A stretch of DNA of 64,000 nt from UBA8106 sp913052135 (lineage in GTDB: Bacteria; Acidobacteriota; Vicinamibacteria; Vicinamibacterales; UBA823): the NCBI GenBank assembly GCA_913052135.1, contig CAJXDY010000005.1, forward strand, positions 11,314 through 75,313, in the 5' to 3' direction. A model generated the notes under the pieces. The model had not been told where the DNA came from and did not search any database. It worked only from the letters and a program-made list of their open reading frames with translations. The translations under genes were made by a program, and so were the position numbers. Below, one piece after another: positions 25,248-34,100 of the stretch. Position 1 is the first letter of the stretch, and the number at the start of each line of letters is the position of its first letter.

Positions 25248-26623
25248 AGGATGTACCGTGACAGATCCTCGTTTTTGACGATATCCGCCAACATGAGCTC
25301 TACGTACGCAGCGTCAATAGTGATTGACTTTTCAGGCAAGTCCGGAGCCTCAAATGAAATTTCGTCAAGGAGCTTCTCCATTACTGTGTGTAAACGCCTC
25401 GCACCAATATTTTCGGTACGCTCGTTGACAATGGTAGCGAAGTGGGCGATCCGCTCGACTGATTCGTCCAAAAATTTCAATGTTATGCCTTCAGTGCCCA
25501 GTAAAGCGACATACTGCGTAACCAATGCGCCTTGAGGCTCAGTAAGGATACGCACAAAATCTTCCTTACCAAGCGCTTCCAATTCAACGCGGATAGGAAA
25601 ACGTCCCTGCAGTTCCGGAATGAGATCGGACGGTTTCGACACATGAAAGGCGCCGGCTGCAATAAAAAGAATGTGATCGGTGCGGACCATACCGTGTTTA
25701 GTATTAACAGTTGTACCCTCAACTATCGGAAGTATGTCTCGTTGCACACCTTCACGACTAACTTCAGGACCGTGACTGCCTTCTCGTCCAGAAATTTTGT
25801 CAATTTCATCGATGAAGATAATCCCCGCCTGTTCAACACGTTCAACGGCCGCGCGATCGACACTTTCCATATCAATAAGCTTTTGCTCTTCTTCCTGTGC
25901 GAGATATTCAAAAGCTTCTGGCACTTTCATGCGTCGTTTCCGCCGATTGCCCTGAAAAATCCCAGGGAGCATATCCTTTACATTAATATCCACTTCCTCC
26001 AACGAAGAACCGGCGATGATCTCAAACGAGGGAAAGCCTTTATCGCGAACATCCACCTCAACAGACCGACTATCAAGGCTACCGTCATGCAACTGCGTAC
26101 GAAATTTCTCTCGGGTAGTTTGAGTATAGTCACGGGCAGCTTCAGCTTCAGCACTCTGCCCCACTGGCTTAACAGGAGGCAACAGTAAATCAAGAAGGCG
26201 TTCTTCAGCATTTTGCTGAGCCTTTTCTTTGACCTGAATCAGCCTCTCTTCGCGCACCATGTCAACGGTGAGCTCAATCAGGTCACGTACCATCGATTCA
26301 ACATCACGTCCCACATAACCAATTTCGGTGAATTTTGACGCCTCAACTTTCAAGAACGGCGATTGCGTCAACCGAGCTAATCGTCTCGCGATCTCAGTTT
26401 TGCCAACACCGGTCGGACCGATCATCAGAATATTCTTCGGTGCAACTTCTTCGGCTAGTTCAGCTGGTAGTTTCTGCCGTCTCAGCCGGTTTCTTAACGC
26501 CACGGCAACGGCCCGCTTGGCCTTATTTTGACCAATCACGAACCGGTCGAGCTCCACCACAATCTCTCGTGGCGTCAGTTTATCGACCGTCGAGCCAGCT
26601 GAGGCTGGTAAATAAATCGGCAC
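25244..26623 (-). CDS. hslU: ATP-dependent protease ATPase subunit HslU
   Basis: AAA+ unfoldase that forms the HslUV protease with HslV. The 459 residues contain the N-terminal LTPREIVVELDRFVIGQ, the P-loop GPTGVGKT, the intermediate I-domain (about 110-240) with charged helices, the Walker B region GIIFIDEIDKI, and the family's exact C-terminal end SRYIL, which docks into HslV. The start is GTG at 26623 (MPIYLPAS...). It is 69 bases after hslV and overlaps the next gene by four bases. Confidence 0.97.
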   Translation of the reverse strand: MPIYLPASAGSTVDKLTPREIVVELDRFVIGQNKAKRAVAVALRNRLRRQKLPAELAEEVAPKNILMIGPTGVGKTEIARRLARLTQSPFLKVEASKFTEIGYVGRDVESMVRDLIELTVDMVREERLIQVKEKAQQNAEERLLDLLLPPVKPVGQSAEAEAARDYTQTTREKFRTQLHDGSLDSRSVEVDVRDKGFPSFEIIAGSSLEEVDINVKDMLPGIFQGNRRKRRMKVPEAFEYLAQEEEQKLIDMESVDRAAVERVEQAGIIFIDEIDKISGREGSHGPEVSREGVQRDILPIVEGTTVNTKHGMVRTDHILFIAAGAFHVSKPSDLIPELQGRFPIRVELEALGKEDFVRILTEPQGALVTQYVALLGTEGITLKFLDESVERIAHFATIVNERTENIGARRLHTVMEKLLDEISFEAPDLPEKSITIDAAYVELMLADIVKNEDLSRYIL

Positions 26624-26692
26624 TAGCTACGGTTCCACAAATTTATTAACCCTGTCACGAACAAACTCCATCGTGCTTGGTCAGCACACTTG

Positions 26693-27220
26693 TCACAATT
26701 CTTCAATCGTAATTGAATCATTGGTGTAGATGCAGATGCTCGCCGCGATGTTCATTGCTTGCTCGGCAATCGCATGCGCGTCGAGCGAAGTGTTCTGAGC
26801 CAAGGCTTTGGCTGCTGCTAAGGCGTACACTCCACCTGAACCGATTGCAATAATTCCGTCATCGGGCTCAATAAGATCTCCAGTACCAGACAACAAGAAG
26901 GTTGACGACTTATCCAGCACAAGCAACATCGCTTCTAAACGCCTGAGCAAGCGATCAGTGCGCCAGTCCTTAGCCAGCTCAACGGCTGAACGTTCTAGAT
27001 TTCCCCGATACTCTTCTAACTTTGCCTCGAACCGAGCAAACAACGCGAAAGAATCAGCTGCTGACCCCGCGAATCCTGCAAGTATCTGATCCTTATACAG
27101 TCGTCGAATCTTACGAGCGCCCTGCTTAACAACTGTGTTCGCAAAAGTGACCTGACCGTCACCTGCCATGACGGCCCGTCCCTGGTGTCTCACGACTAAA
27201 ACCGTTGTGCTGTGAATCAT
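26693..27220 (-). CDS. hslV: ATP-dependent protease subunit HslV
   Basis: Proteasome-beta-like peptidase of 175 residues. The N-terminal nucleophile Thr5 would be exposed by removal of MIHS (family TTxxVR core seen as TTVLVVR), with Lys33-equivalent in GARKIRRL and the GSAADSF segment typical of HslV. It lies directly upstream of hslU. A -35/-10 pair sits 46-75 bases upstream, separating it from the lipoprotein gene. Confidence 0.97.
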   Translation of the reverse strand: MIHSTTVLVVRHQGRAVMAGDGQVTFANTVVKQGARKIRRLYKDQILAGFAGSAADSFALFARFEAKLEEYRGNLERSAVELAKDWRTDRLLRRLEAMLLVLDKSSTFLLSGTGDLIEPDDGIIAIGSGGVYALAAAKALAQNTSLDAHAIAEQAMNIAASICIYTNDSITIEEL

Positions 27221-27265
27221 GAGTTGAAAACGGAAGGTATCAGTTCTTTATTTCGATCTATTGCG

Positions 27266-27295
27266 AGTCTAGTAGATGCATGAAAATACTGTCAA
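27266..27295 (-). promoter_or_regulatory. Candidate promoter of hslVU
   Basis: On the - strand a perfect TTGACA (27295-27290) is followed after 18 bases by TAGACT (27271-27266), four of six to the -10 consensus. Transcription would start near 27260, about 40 bases before the hslV ATG. This would let hslVU and later genes be expressed separately from the sigma/anti-sigma genes upstream. Confidence 0.55.
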
Positions 27296-27309
27296 CGTCG
27301 CGGGAATAA

Positions 27310-27858
27310 TCAATTCTCAAGACTTCCACGAATCAAAAGCGTCCGATCAATCATATATTCGCCCAACTTGACCCAAGGGTCACTACGATGTTTGGCAAAT
27401 AGACTAAGCTTGGCATCCTGAAATAATCGGTGCTCCATCAGTTCTAGCCGTGGTTGAGTCCCCGTGTAACCCAAACCTGATTGCATGACAAATGCGGCAG
27501 TGGTCGAACCTGGCTCGAGCCCTGCCAAATCAATGGCAGAAATTGTTGAACTGCCAAGCTCTTCTGGATCTTCCGTGCCGTCAGCCAGCACCAAACGAAA
27601 AGAGCCAAGGAGTCGAACCGAACTAACATTCTCCTCAAGTGCATTATGAAGTGTAAATGAAATACGCGGAACAATCTTGTTCTTCCCATCTTCAAGAATT
27701 CCTGCGTCAAACCACCCAGTCGTTATATCAGTAACGACGAGTGCCTCGGTGATATCAATTGACGGACTGCATCCCGATCCAAGGCTCGTCACTCCTAGCA
27801 CGAAGAGCCCAACGGGGCCGAGCCGCCACCACCATCTAGTTTGTCTTGAAGAGTTCAT
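27310..27858 (-). CDS. Predicted lipoprotein of unknown function
   Basis: I do not recognise this family. The 182-residue form has an N-terminal Arg/Trp-rich stretch (RQTRWWWRLG), a hydrophobic core and a lipobox-like LGSGC at about Cys30. The mature part is beta-rich and ends in a basic segment, perhaps an Ig- or LEA-like fold (RISFTLHNALEENVSSVRLL). The ATG at 27858 is chosen because it follows the VWFA-related stop by 16 bases and gives a compact lipoprotein signal; the frame is open to a TTG at 27894. It is probably co-transcribed with the VWFA-related gene. Confidence 0.65.
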   Translation of the reverse strand: MNSSRQTRWWWRLGPVGLFVLGVTSLGSGCSPSIDITEALVVTDITTGWFDAGILEDGKNKIVPRISFTLHNALEENVSSVRLLGSFRLVLADGTEDPEELGSSTISAIDLAGLEPGSTTAAFVMQSGLGYTGTQPRLELMEHRLFQDAKLSLFAKHRSDPWVKLGEYMIDRTLLIRGSLEN

Positions 27859-27874
27859 CAACACGGATTGTAGA

Positions 27875-29560
27875 TCAGAATTCACCTGTCTCAATCCGCT
27901 TTATCGCATCCTCGCGTGAAAGTTCTCTCGCTCGTAAGGCGATTAAGTCAGATCCGCGAATCTTCAGCATCATTTTCATGCCTGGGGTGTCATTCGGTGA
28001 AAACGAAGCGACGGTGGCGACGACCAGCCAGTCATCGGCACCGAGCAGGATCGCTTCACTATGATCTAGTATGACGACCGTGACTTCGGCCGCGATCCGG
28101 TCCGCGTATTCGGCTTGAAGATCTTCCTCACTCGCGACGAGCACCTCACGATCGACCAGTTTTGCCCCGGTCGGAGGAGAAGATGGTGGCAGCGGTCGTG
28201 GAAAGGCTAGAAGTGCCCGTTCAAAATTTTCCATTAATTGCTCGTCATCAAACGAACGCATTTTCTCTCTGAGCACTGGAAGCACTTCGTCAAGATCGGC
28301 GGCGATGCGTGCACTGAAACCCAATTGGTTCAACTGGCGAAACACCCAGTTGACACTAGGACGAAGCATCGGCACTTGAACGTCAAAAAAGACGCCATAC
28401 CCATCCAACTTAAAGCCACGTGCCCGTGCAGCCCCCGCAAAATTGATCCTACTACTTGGATCAGACGTCTCTATCCGCGAAGCGAATTGCTCTGCACCAT
28501 GTGTCACTGCTTGCTCGAAAACGCGTTCCATAATACGCAACTGGTATCGCGATTCGATCGCATCAGACGAGGCGACCTTCTCATTTAGACTCGCTTCCAT
28601 GGTTGGCCTGTCGCCAATAACAACAGATGAAAGAACGGCCGGATTACCTCGGGCAACCCAAGACGCGTCGGACATTTCAATCTCAACTCGATCGGGCGGG
28701 ACGAGCATGTCCGGGCGGGCGTACACCACCAAGTACTGATTCAGCAGTTCGTGGGCGAGTTCTTCCAACGTTTCCTGCAAACGCTGCCCTCTCAGAAGGT
28801 CGTGACGCTTCCCACCGGTCCTCTCAGTTCCACGGTCGAGGACCATGTCGCGATACCGTGCGTTCGTACCAAATCCTGCACCGCTTGAAGTTAAGACCAC
28901 GGCATGCAGACTTGCCCCACTTTCATCGACGCTTTTCAAGACCGCCTGATAAGACCGGCTACTGTAATCAACGCCCTCAGCCGTCACGACGAGAATGATA
29001 GGACGCGTCGTATTCCGACGGGTCAACCCCCGCGACGCGTTCAGAATCGTATCCAAGAGATGGCCACCACTCATGGGTCGTGGAAAAATCCGTTTGACCG
29101 CAGCTTGTAGTTCTTCAGGGTTGTTCCGATAGTCAGTAACAATGGTTGGCCTGTCGCCAATCGTGAACAAGGCCATCTCGTGAGGACCAGCCATCATCTT
29201 GACAAATGATTCAAGGCCCGCCCGCAGATCTCGCAGGTACGGGCGAACCGCTTCACTATTGTCGACGACCAATGCGATTTGGAACGAGCCGCCCGCTTTC
29301 GTGACACTTAACACTTCACGTCGTATGCCATCCTCACGAACAATGAATGCATCGGCAGCGAGACCAACGACGGGATTATCTTGTTGATCCAGCACGCTCA
29401 CATAAATCCGCTGGTCACTGGCGGAAGCTTGGAACGACTCGGCCACGGTGCTTGTTGGTCTCGTCAACACTTCGGCTGCTCTCATATTCGCTGCTAACAC
29501 TGGAAGCGCCAAGACGTTTAGCGCCAACAAGGTCAGGATGTTAGATACCAGTGTTCTCAC
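27875..29560 (-). CDS. VWFA-related domain secreted protein
   Basis: Exported protein of about 561 residues. A signal peptide (TLVSNILTLLALNVLALPVL, cleavage near LAA) leads to a short beta-sandwich (YVSVLDQQDNPVVGL) and a von Willebrand factor A fold beginning IALVVDNSEA, where the MIDAS DxSxS motif is reduced to DNSEA. The A-domain region continues through PIILVVTAEGVDYSSRSY. The last 250 residues are not assigned. Proteins with this beta-sandwich plus VWFA arrangement are strongly associated with Acidobacteriota. I prefer the GTG at 29560, following a G-rich ribosome site. It lies just after the anti-sigma gene, suggesting regulation with the ECF system. Confidence 0.85.
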   Translation of the reverse strand: MRTLVSNILTLLALNVLALPVLAANMRAAEVLTRPTSTVAESFQASASDQRIYVSVLDQQDNPVVGLAADAFIVREDGIRREVLSVTKAGGSFQIALVVDNSEAVRPYLRDLRAGLESFVKMMAGPHEMALFTIGDRPTIVTDYRNNPEELQAAVKRIFPRPMSGGHLLDTILNASRGLTRRNTTRPIILVVTAEGVDYSSRSYQAVLKSVDESGASLHAVVLTSSGAGFGTNARYRDMVLDRGTERTGGKRHDLLRGQRLQETLEELAHELLNQYLVVYARPDMLVPPDRVEIEMSDASWVARGNPAVLSSVVIGDRPTMEASLNEKVASSDAIESRYQLRIMERVFEQAVTHGAEQFASRIETSDPSSRINFAGAARARGFKLDGYGVFFDVQVPMLRPSVNWVFRQLNQLGFSARIAADLDEVLPVLREKMRSFDDEQLMENFERALLAFPRPLPPSSPPTGAKLVDREVLVASEEDLQAEYADRIAAEVTVVILDHSEAILLGADDWLVVATVASFSPNDTPGMKMMLKIRGSDLIALRARELSREDAIKRIETGEF

Positions 29561-29577
29561 AACCACCACCCCCTAAG

Positions 29578-30354
29578 CTATCTTCCTGCCACAAGCACGA
29601 GATAATCCATCAGTTCACGATGCTGGACAACTTCTGCCTCGGTAAATCCCTGAAGTTGCCCTAACTGTTGGTCGATCCGTAACAAATCAGTCTGTCGTTG
29701 AACCTCGGTTTCACGTAACAACTGTGCAAAACGGAATGCCAGTTCGCGTTGTTGACGTTGCTCGCTCTCGTCTACCAAACCTTGCACGCGTTCAACGAGC
29801 GCGTCATCAGTCATGCCGGTTCGACTACCTTCATCTCCAAGTTCCGCATTCGCCAGCGAAACCTCAGAAGCAGAACCAGCCTGACTTTCAGCAAATTCCT
29901 CTCGCAGTCCTTGGGCTAACGTCGCGAATTCCTTCCGCCACTCTGGCTCTGCGTTTTCAAGTACAGGTGCGGTAATCGGTCTTGTCCAACCTGTCCGCAC
30001 GAGGAGACCTTCCGATCCGTACGTGATCTCAAGATTAACCAATGAAACAGCCACAGCGGTGACCAGCAACGCAGCTGCTGCCAACCCAAAGGTGCGAACG
30101 GGCTGCGAATGCCACCACGGGCTAGACCCAGAATCATTACGACTGACAAGTTGAAACTGAGGTTCAGGTTCTGCTGGCGCCCACTCGGTCAACATGCTGC
30201 GTACGCCCTTCAATTCGTCAATCTCCTGCGCACAAGCAGTGCAAGTCATTAAATGACTGGATATCCATTCCCGCTCCTCTGCACTACACTCGTCATAGAG
30301 ATAAGCGATGAGGACCGCCTTATTTCCACATAAATTGAATCGCTTCGAATCCAT
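29578..30354 (-). CDS. Anti-sigma factor with N-terminal zinc-binding (zf-HC2) domain
   Basis: Membrane-anchored anti-sigma factor of 258 residues. The N-terminal HxxxCxxC motif, His34-Cys38-Cys41, belongs to the ZAS domain that holds ECF sigma factors inactive. One membrane helix lies at about 86-108. The periplasmic part (about 110-258) is highly charged with coiled-coil-forming Glu/Gln/Arg repeats. Its ATG overlaps the sigma gene's stop (TAATG), so the pair is translated in a fixed ratio. The signal that releases the sigma factor is unknown; nothing in the sequence shows a protease site. Confidence 0.9.
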   Translation of the reverse strand: MDSKRFNLCGNKAVLIAYLYDECSAEEREWISSHLMTCTACAQEIDELKGVRSMLTEWAPAEPEPQFQLVSRNDSGSSPWWHSQPVRTFGLAAAALLVTAVAVSLVNLEITYGSEGLLVRTGWTRPITAPVLENAEPEWRKEFATLAQGLREEFAESQAGSASEVSLANAELGDEGSRTGMTDDALVERVQGLVDESEQRQQRELAFRFAQLLRETEVQRQTDLLRIDQQLGQLQGFTEAEVVQHRELMDYLVLVAGR

Positions 30355-31010
30355 TATGATTCCCTTACTGATAACCGATTAACATGCGATTGACTCAGTC
30401 CGGCCTCTACCCGGATCGAGGGATTGGAGAGCCCCAATCGCCTGAACTCTTCTCGCAGTTGACTTAGCCCGTGATACACCCGCGTTTTAATTGTGCTCAC
30501 CGGACAATCCAATAAATTCGAAATCTCCTGAAACGTAAATCCGTGGTATTCCTTCAGCACAACTGCTGTCCGCTGTTCCTTGGAAAGAGCTTTCATCGCC
30601 TTCGCAACCACGCCGCCTAATTCTCGACGTTCTACTAGATCCTGAATTGATTCGGATGTATCGTCGGCCGGAGCCAAATCAAGGATGTCAATATCTTCTG
30701 GTAAGGCAACAACTGGTGTTCGACGCTCTCGACGCACCCAGTCACGACACAAGTTGATCGCGATACGATAGAGCCACGACGAAAATTTGGCCTCGCTCCT
30801 GAATTTTTTTAACCCTCGGAATGCCCGCAGAAAGGTTTCCTGACAGACGTCACGGGCATCGTCTTCCCGACCGATCAGGCGATAGGCAAGTCGATAAATT
30901 GGCCGTTCCCATCGCTGCATGAGTGCATTAAAGCTCTCAGTATCACCCTCAACATATCGGGCGACAAGTTCCTCATCGGTCCAACTCATCGTATCCACCA
31001 ATGTCCCCAT
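30354..31010 (-). CDS. RNA polymerase sigma factor, ECF family
   Basis: ECF sigma factor of 218 residues. Region 2 is visible (RWERPIYRLAYRLIGREDDA, VCQETFLRAFRGL, FSSWLYRIAINLCRD) and region 4 (LSKEQRTAVVLKEYHGFTFQ, STIKTRVYHGLSQLREEF), joined by a linker of about 35 residues with an acidic stretch. It is most like RpoE/SigW-type factors. It is the first gene of the - strand run and is coupled to the zinc-domain anti-sigma factor. A start at residue 8 (MSWTDEEL) is possible; I kept the ATG at 31010, where AAGGA lies ten bases upstream. Confidence 0.93.
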   Translation of the reverse strand: MGTLVDTMSWTDEELVARYVEGDTESFNALMQRWERPIYRLAYRLIGREDDARDVCQETFLRAFRGLKKFRSEAKFSSWLYRIAINLCRDWVRRERRTPVVALPEDIDILDLAPADDTSESIQDLVERRELGGVVAKAMKALSKEQRTAVVLKEYHGFTFQEISNLLDCPVSTIKTRVYHGLSQLREEFRRLGLSNPSIRVEAGLSQSHVNRLSVRES

Positions 31011-31067
31011 TAATCACACATCCTTAGTCGACGCATACCTTTGGGCGCACGTGCGACTTCTATAACT

Positions 31068-31096
31068 TTAGACGACACAAACCCTCGAAGAGTTGG
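31068..31096 (-). promoter_or_regulatory. Possible ECF-type autoregulatory promoter
   Basis: Upstream of the sigma gene, on the - strand, CCAAC (31096-31092) and CGTCTAA (31074-31068) are separated by 17 bases. AAC at -35 and CGTC at -10 are core features of many ECF promoters, and ECF genes often control themselves. Based on one site only. Confidence 0.3.
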
Positions 31097-31135
31097 CTAC
31101 ACTACCTCTTAAAATTCTAGCAAACCTTCTAAAAC

Positions 31136-31164
31136 GATAAGTCATTGTATAAAATGACTTTATC
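31136..31164. repeat. Inverted repeat before the ABC-F gene
   Basis: AAGTCAT and ATGACTT form a perfect seven-base inverted repeat around an eight-base centre containing a possible -10 (TATAAA); the arms extend to GATA and TATC with one unpaired base. It ends 11 bases before the ABC-F start codon, so it could be an operator overlapping the promoter or an RNA hairpin in the leader. Confidence 0.45.
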
Positions 31165-31175
31165 TGTTTCCTACA

Positions 31176-33125
31176 ATGATCCAATTATCTTCAGTTACAA
31201 AAGCCTTCGGTAATCAGGTGCTCCTAGAGCGAGTGAGCTGGCAGATCTCGGTCGGTGAACGGGTTGGTCTTTGTGGTCCGAATGGTGCTGGCAAGACGAC
31301 TCTCCTGCGAATGCTTGTTGGCTTCGAACAACCTGACGAAGGAAGAATTATTTTATCGAACGATCTGAAAGTCGGTTACCTGCCACAGGATGGTCTCGCT
31401 CATTCCGGTTGTACGCTCAATGAAGAAGTAAGCAAAGCGTTCCAGCCCCTGCTTGATATACAGGGTGAGATGCACTTGCTTGAGGAACAACTTGGCGATA
31501 AATCAGTGTCAACTGATGCGTATAACGAAAGATTGTCACGATACAGCGATCTCCAGGAAATATTTCGTCGTCGTGAAGGCTACATGATCGATCTCAAGAT
31601 CGCGACCGTCCTGCGCGGTTTAGGATTCAAAGACAGTGACTTCACTCATCAAACCCATACTTTTTCTGGTGGCTGGCAAATGCGGATCGCCTTGGCCAAG
31701 CTCTTACTGAGTCGTCCAGGATTGCTACTACTGGATGAACCGACGAACCATCTAGATCTGGAAGCCAGAAATTGGCTTGAAGACTATCTCAATGGTTACC
31801 CTCATGCAGTGATACTCGTTTCCCATGATCGATTTTTTCTTGATGCAGTCGTTACCCGTATCGTCGATGTCGGCGCTAGAACATTGACAAACTATACCGG
31901 CAACTACAGCAGCTATTTAACAGAACGTGATGCACACTTGAACCGTCTCCGAGAACGCAAGCGCCGACAGGACGAAGAGATCGCGCGGATTAGACAGTTC
32001 GTAGATCGGTTCCGTTACCAAGCCACAAAAGCAGCGCAAGTGCAAAGCCGGCTTAAGATGCTGGACAAGTTTGTACCCATCGATGTCCCGCCAGAACGGA
32101 AGCGAGTCCACTTTACGTTTCCCACGTGTCGACAAAGCGGACGTCAGGTCCTCGAATTACAGGATGTTCAAAAGTCATATGGGGAGAATGTTGTGGTTCG
32201 CAAGGCGGCTCTGTTCGTAGAACGTGGCAACCGAATAGCTATCGTCGGGCCTAATGGAGCAGGTAAATCAACCTTAATGCGTATATTGGCCGGAGTCGAA
32301 TCGCCAGACGTTGGCCAGCGTTATCAGGGCCATAACGTGATCGCCGAATATTTTGCTCAAGACGAAGCGGACCAGCTTGATGGCTCGCGGACCGTGCACG
32401 AAACGTTGGCAGCTGGAGCACCACTTGAGGCGGTACCGACGATCCGTAACCTGCTGGGTGGATTTCTGTTTTCTGGTGATGACATCCACAAACAGGTAGG
32501 CGTACTATCGGGCGGCGAACGAACGCGGCTAGCAGTCGCCCGGATGCTGCTGCGACCAGCAAACACCCTGCTTCTAGATGAACCCACTAATCATTTAGAC
32601 ATTGATTCGACTGACGTGCTTCTTGAAGCACTTGCGGCATTCAAAGGTACACTCATTTTTGTTTCGCATGATCGCTATTTCGTTGATCGTTTGGCAACAC
32701 AGATTATCAAAGTCGGTACTGGCGACGTCTTGATTTATCCGGGCAGTTATGAGGAATTTCGGTGGAGTCAGCACGAAAATCAACAACCTAGAGATCAGAT
32801 TGTTAAGGGTGGATCACGAAAATCCGAACAGGTCGGCGCAGGTAAAAAGCATAAACAAGCCATTGCCAAAAAGCGAAAGGCTCAACGCACTGTTGAGACT
32901 CAACAGAAACAAATTGCCGATCTTGAGCGACAGATCTCTGAGCTGGAAAAAACCCTTAAGCAGCTTGAGTTGAGGATGGCCGAACCAGGATTTTATAACG
33001 ACCCTAAAGCATCTCAGCCCACCATTAACCACCACCAAACGCTCATGTGGCAAGTTGGCGATCTAATGCATCAGTGGGAAGAACTCCAACTCAAGGCAGG
33101 TGTCGAACCCGCTGGCGAGTCCTAA
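31176..33125 (+). CDS. ABC-F family ATP-binding protein (Uup/YheS-like)
   Basis: Soluble twin-ATPase protein of 649 residues with no membrane domain; ABC-F proteins bind the ribosome and tune translation or relieve stalling. Both cassettes are intact: Walker A GPNGAGKT and GPNGAGKS, signatures FSGGW and LSGGE, and Walker B LLLLDEPTNHLD and LLLDEPTNHLD. The linker between them is basic (about 248-300). After the second ATPase the protein has a lysine-rich tail and a coiled coil (about 565-620) like the Uup C-terminal domain. It is a single-gene unit on the + strand, between the sigma gene and xerC. Confidence 0.93.
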   Translation: MIQLSSVTKAFGNQVLLERVSWQISVGERVGLCGPNGAGKTTLLRMLVGFEQPDEGRIILSNDLKVGYLPQDGLAHSGCTLNEEVSKAFQPLLDIQGEMHLLEEQLGDKSVSTDAYNERLSRYSDLQEIFRRREGYMIDLKIATVLRGLGFKDSDFTHQTHTFSGGWQMRIALAKLLLSRPGLLLLDEPTNHLDLEARNWLEDYLNGYPHAVILVSHDRFFLDAVVTRIVDVGARTLTNYTGNYSSYLTERDAHLNRLRERKRRQDEEIARIRQFVDRFRYQATKAAQVQSRLKMLDKFVPIDVPPERKRVHFTFPTCRQSGRQVLELQDVQKSYGENVVVRKAALFVERGNRIAIVGPNGAGKSTLMRILAGVESPDVGQRYQGHNVIAEYFAQDEADQLDGSRTVHETLAAGAPLEAVPTIRNLLGGFLFSGDDIHKQVGVLSGGERTRLAVARMLLRPANTLLLDEPTNHLDIDSTDVLLEALAAFKGTLIFVSHDRYFVDRLATQIIKVGTGDVLIYPGSYEEFRWSQHENQQPRDQIVKGGSRKSEQVGAGKKHKQAIAKKRKAQRTVETQQKQIADLERQISELEKTLKQLELRMAEPGFYNDPKASQPTINHHQTLMWQVGDLMHQWEELQLKAGVEPAGES

Positions 33126-33152
33126 ACTTGCACACCATGAAAACTACACCGT

Positions 33153-34100
33153 CTAAGCACGAGGGTGCGTTTTCTTATACAACGTAAGCAACTGGGCTGC
33201 ATTGACATGCGTATACCTTTGCGTGGTGCTGAGCCGCGCATGTCCTAGCAGTTCTTGAATAGCACGTAGATCGGCTCCGCGTTCGAGTAAGTGTGTCGCA
33301 AACGAATGCCGAAGCGCGTGTGGACTGATACCTGACCGATCGCCGCACTCAGAAACGTATCGACGTACCAAACGATCGACGCTCCGAGTGGACAACCGCC
33401 CTCCTCGATAATTAAGAAATAACGGATTGTTTCGGCGCCGTGTAAAATTAATACCCACAGGGCTTGTCCCCTGCTTAGAATGACCGCCAGCAATTAGTGC
33501 CGTCCTGTCTTTGAGATAAGATCGGATAGCAGCAGCGGCCCTCCGATGAAACGGCACCTCACGCTCTCGTCCTCCCTTTCCCTGCACGCGAACCAATCGA
33601 CCATTAAGATCGATATCTTCAAGATCTAGACTCACGAGTTCGCTCAAGCGGAGCCCGGAAGCGTAAAACAACTCAAGGATAGCCTTGTCTCGTCGTCCCA
33701 AAGGCTGAGTCGCGTCTGGCCTACTCAACAACTGTTCTACTTCACCCATTTCAAGATGAGCGGGAATCTTATGTTCAAGTTTGGGTGTCCCAACCAATGC
33801 GCCAGGATCACCAGCAATTTCCCCCTCGAGCCTGAGATATCGACCAAAGACGCGTATGGCTGCCAATTTTCTGGCTGAAGAAGCGCGTGAGACGCCTCGG
33901 CGATAGAGTTCAGCCATAAAAGCCCTTACTGCTAGGTCCTCGAACTCGCTGACCGGAACCGAAGACGATTTTCGCCCCAATTGAACTGCCAAAAATTCAA
34001 TGAATTGGGATAGATCGCTCTCATAGGCACGTGCAGTGTGCACTGATACGTTACGGTTCAACCGTAAATGCTCAAGAAATGAATGCAGGTGGTCGTACAT
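33153..34100 (-). CDS. xerC: Tyrosine recombinase XerC
   Basis: Site-specific recombinase that resolves chromosome dimers at dif. The 315-residue chain has the N-terminal SAM-like core-binding domain (HTARAYESDLSQFIEF) and the catalytic domain with Arg in ASGLRLSEL, Lys in GKGGREREVP, HALRHSFATHLLE, the late His in LLGHARLST and the nucleophile Tyr in RYTHV. The start lies 29 bases inside trmFO, so it is coupled to it. It is XerC- or XerD-type; C is favoured by the trmFO-xerC order. Not a mobile-element integrase: no adjacent phage genes or att sites are seen. Confidence 0.92.
   Translation of the reverse strand: MYDHLHSFLEHLRLNRNVSVHTARAYESDLSQFIEFLAVQLGRKSSSVPVSEFEDLAVRAFMAELYRRGVSRASSARKLAAIRVFGRYLRLEGEIAGDPGALVGTPKLEHKIPAHLEMGEVEQLLSRPDATQPLGRRDKAILELFYASGLRLSELVSLDLEDIDLNGRLVRVQGKGGREREVPFHRRAAAAIRSYLKDRTALIAGGHSKQGTSPVGINFTRRRNNPLFLNYRGGRLSTRSVDRLVRRYVSECGDRSGISPHALRHSFATHLLERGADLRAIQELLGHARLSTTQRYTHVNAAQLLTLYKKTHPRA

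Noticed and set aside
25532..26188. 218-codon open frame opposite hslU
   Set aside because: Lies wholly antisense to a well-conserved gene, has Cys/Ser/Phe-rich composition, and no ribosome site or homology I recognise.
33153..34100. Mobile-element integrase
   Set aside because: The tyrosine recombinase sits between trmFO and the ABC-F gene with housekeeping motifs of XerC; no att repeats or phage genes.
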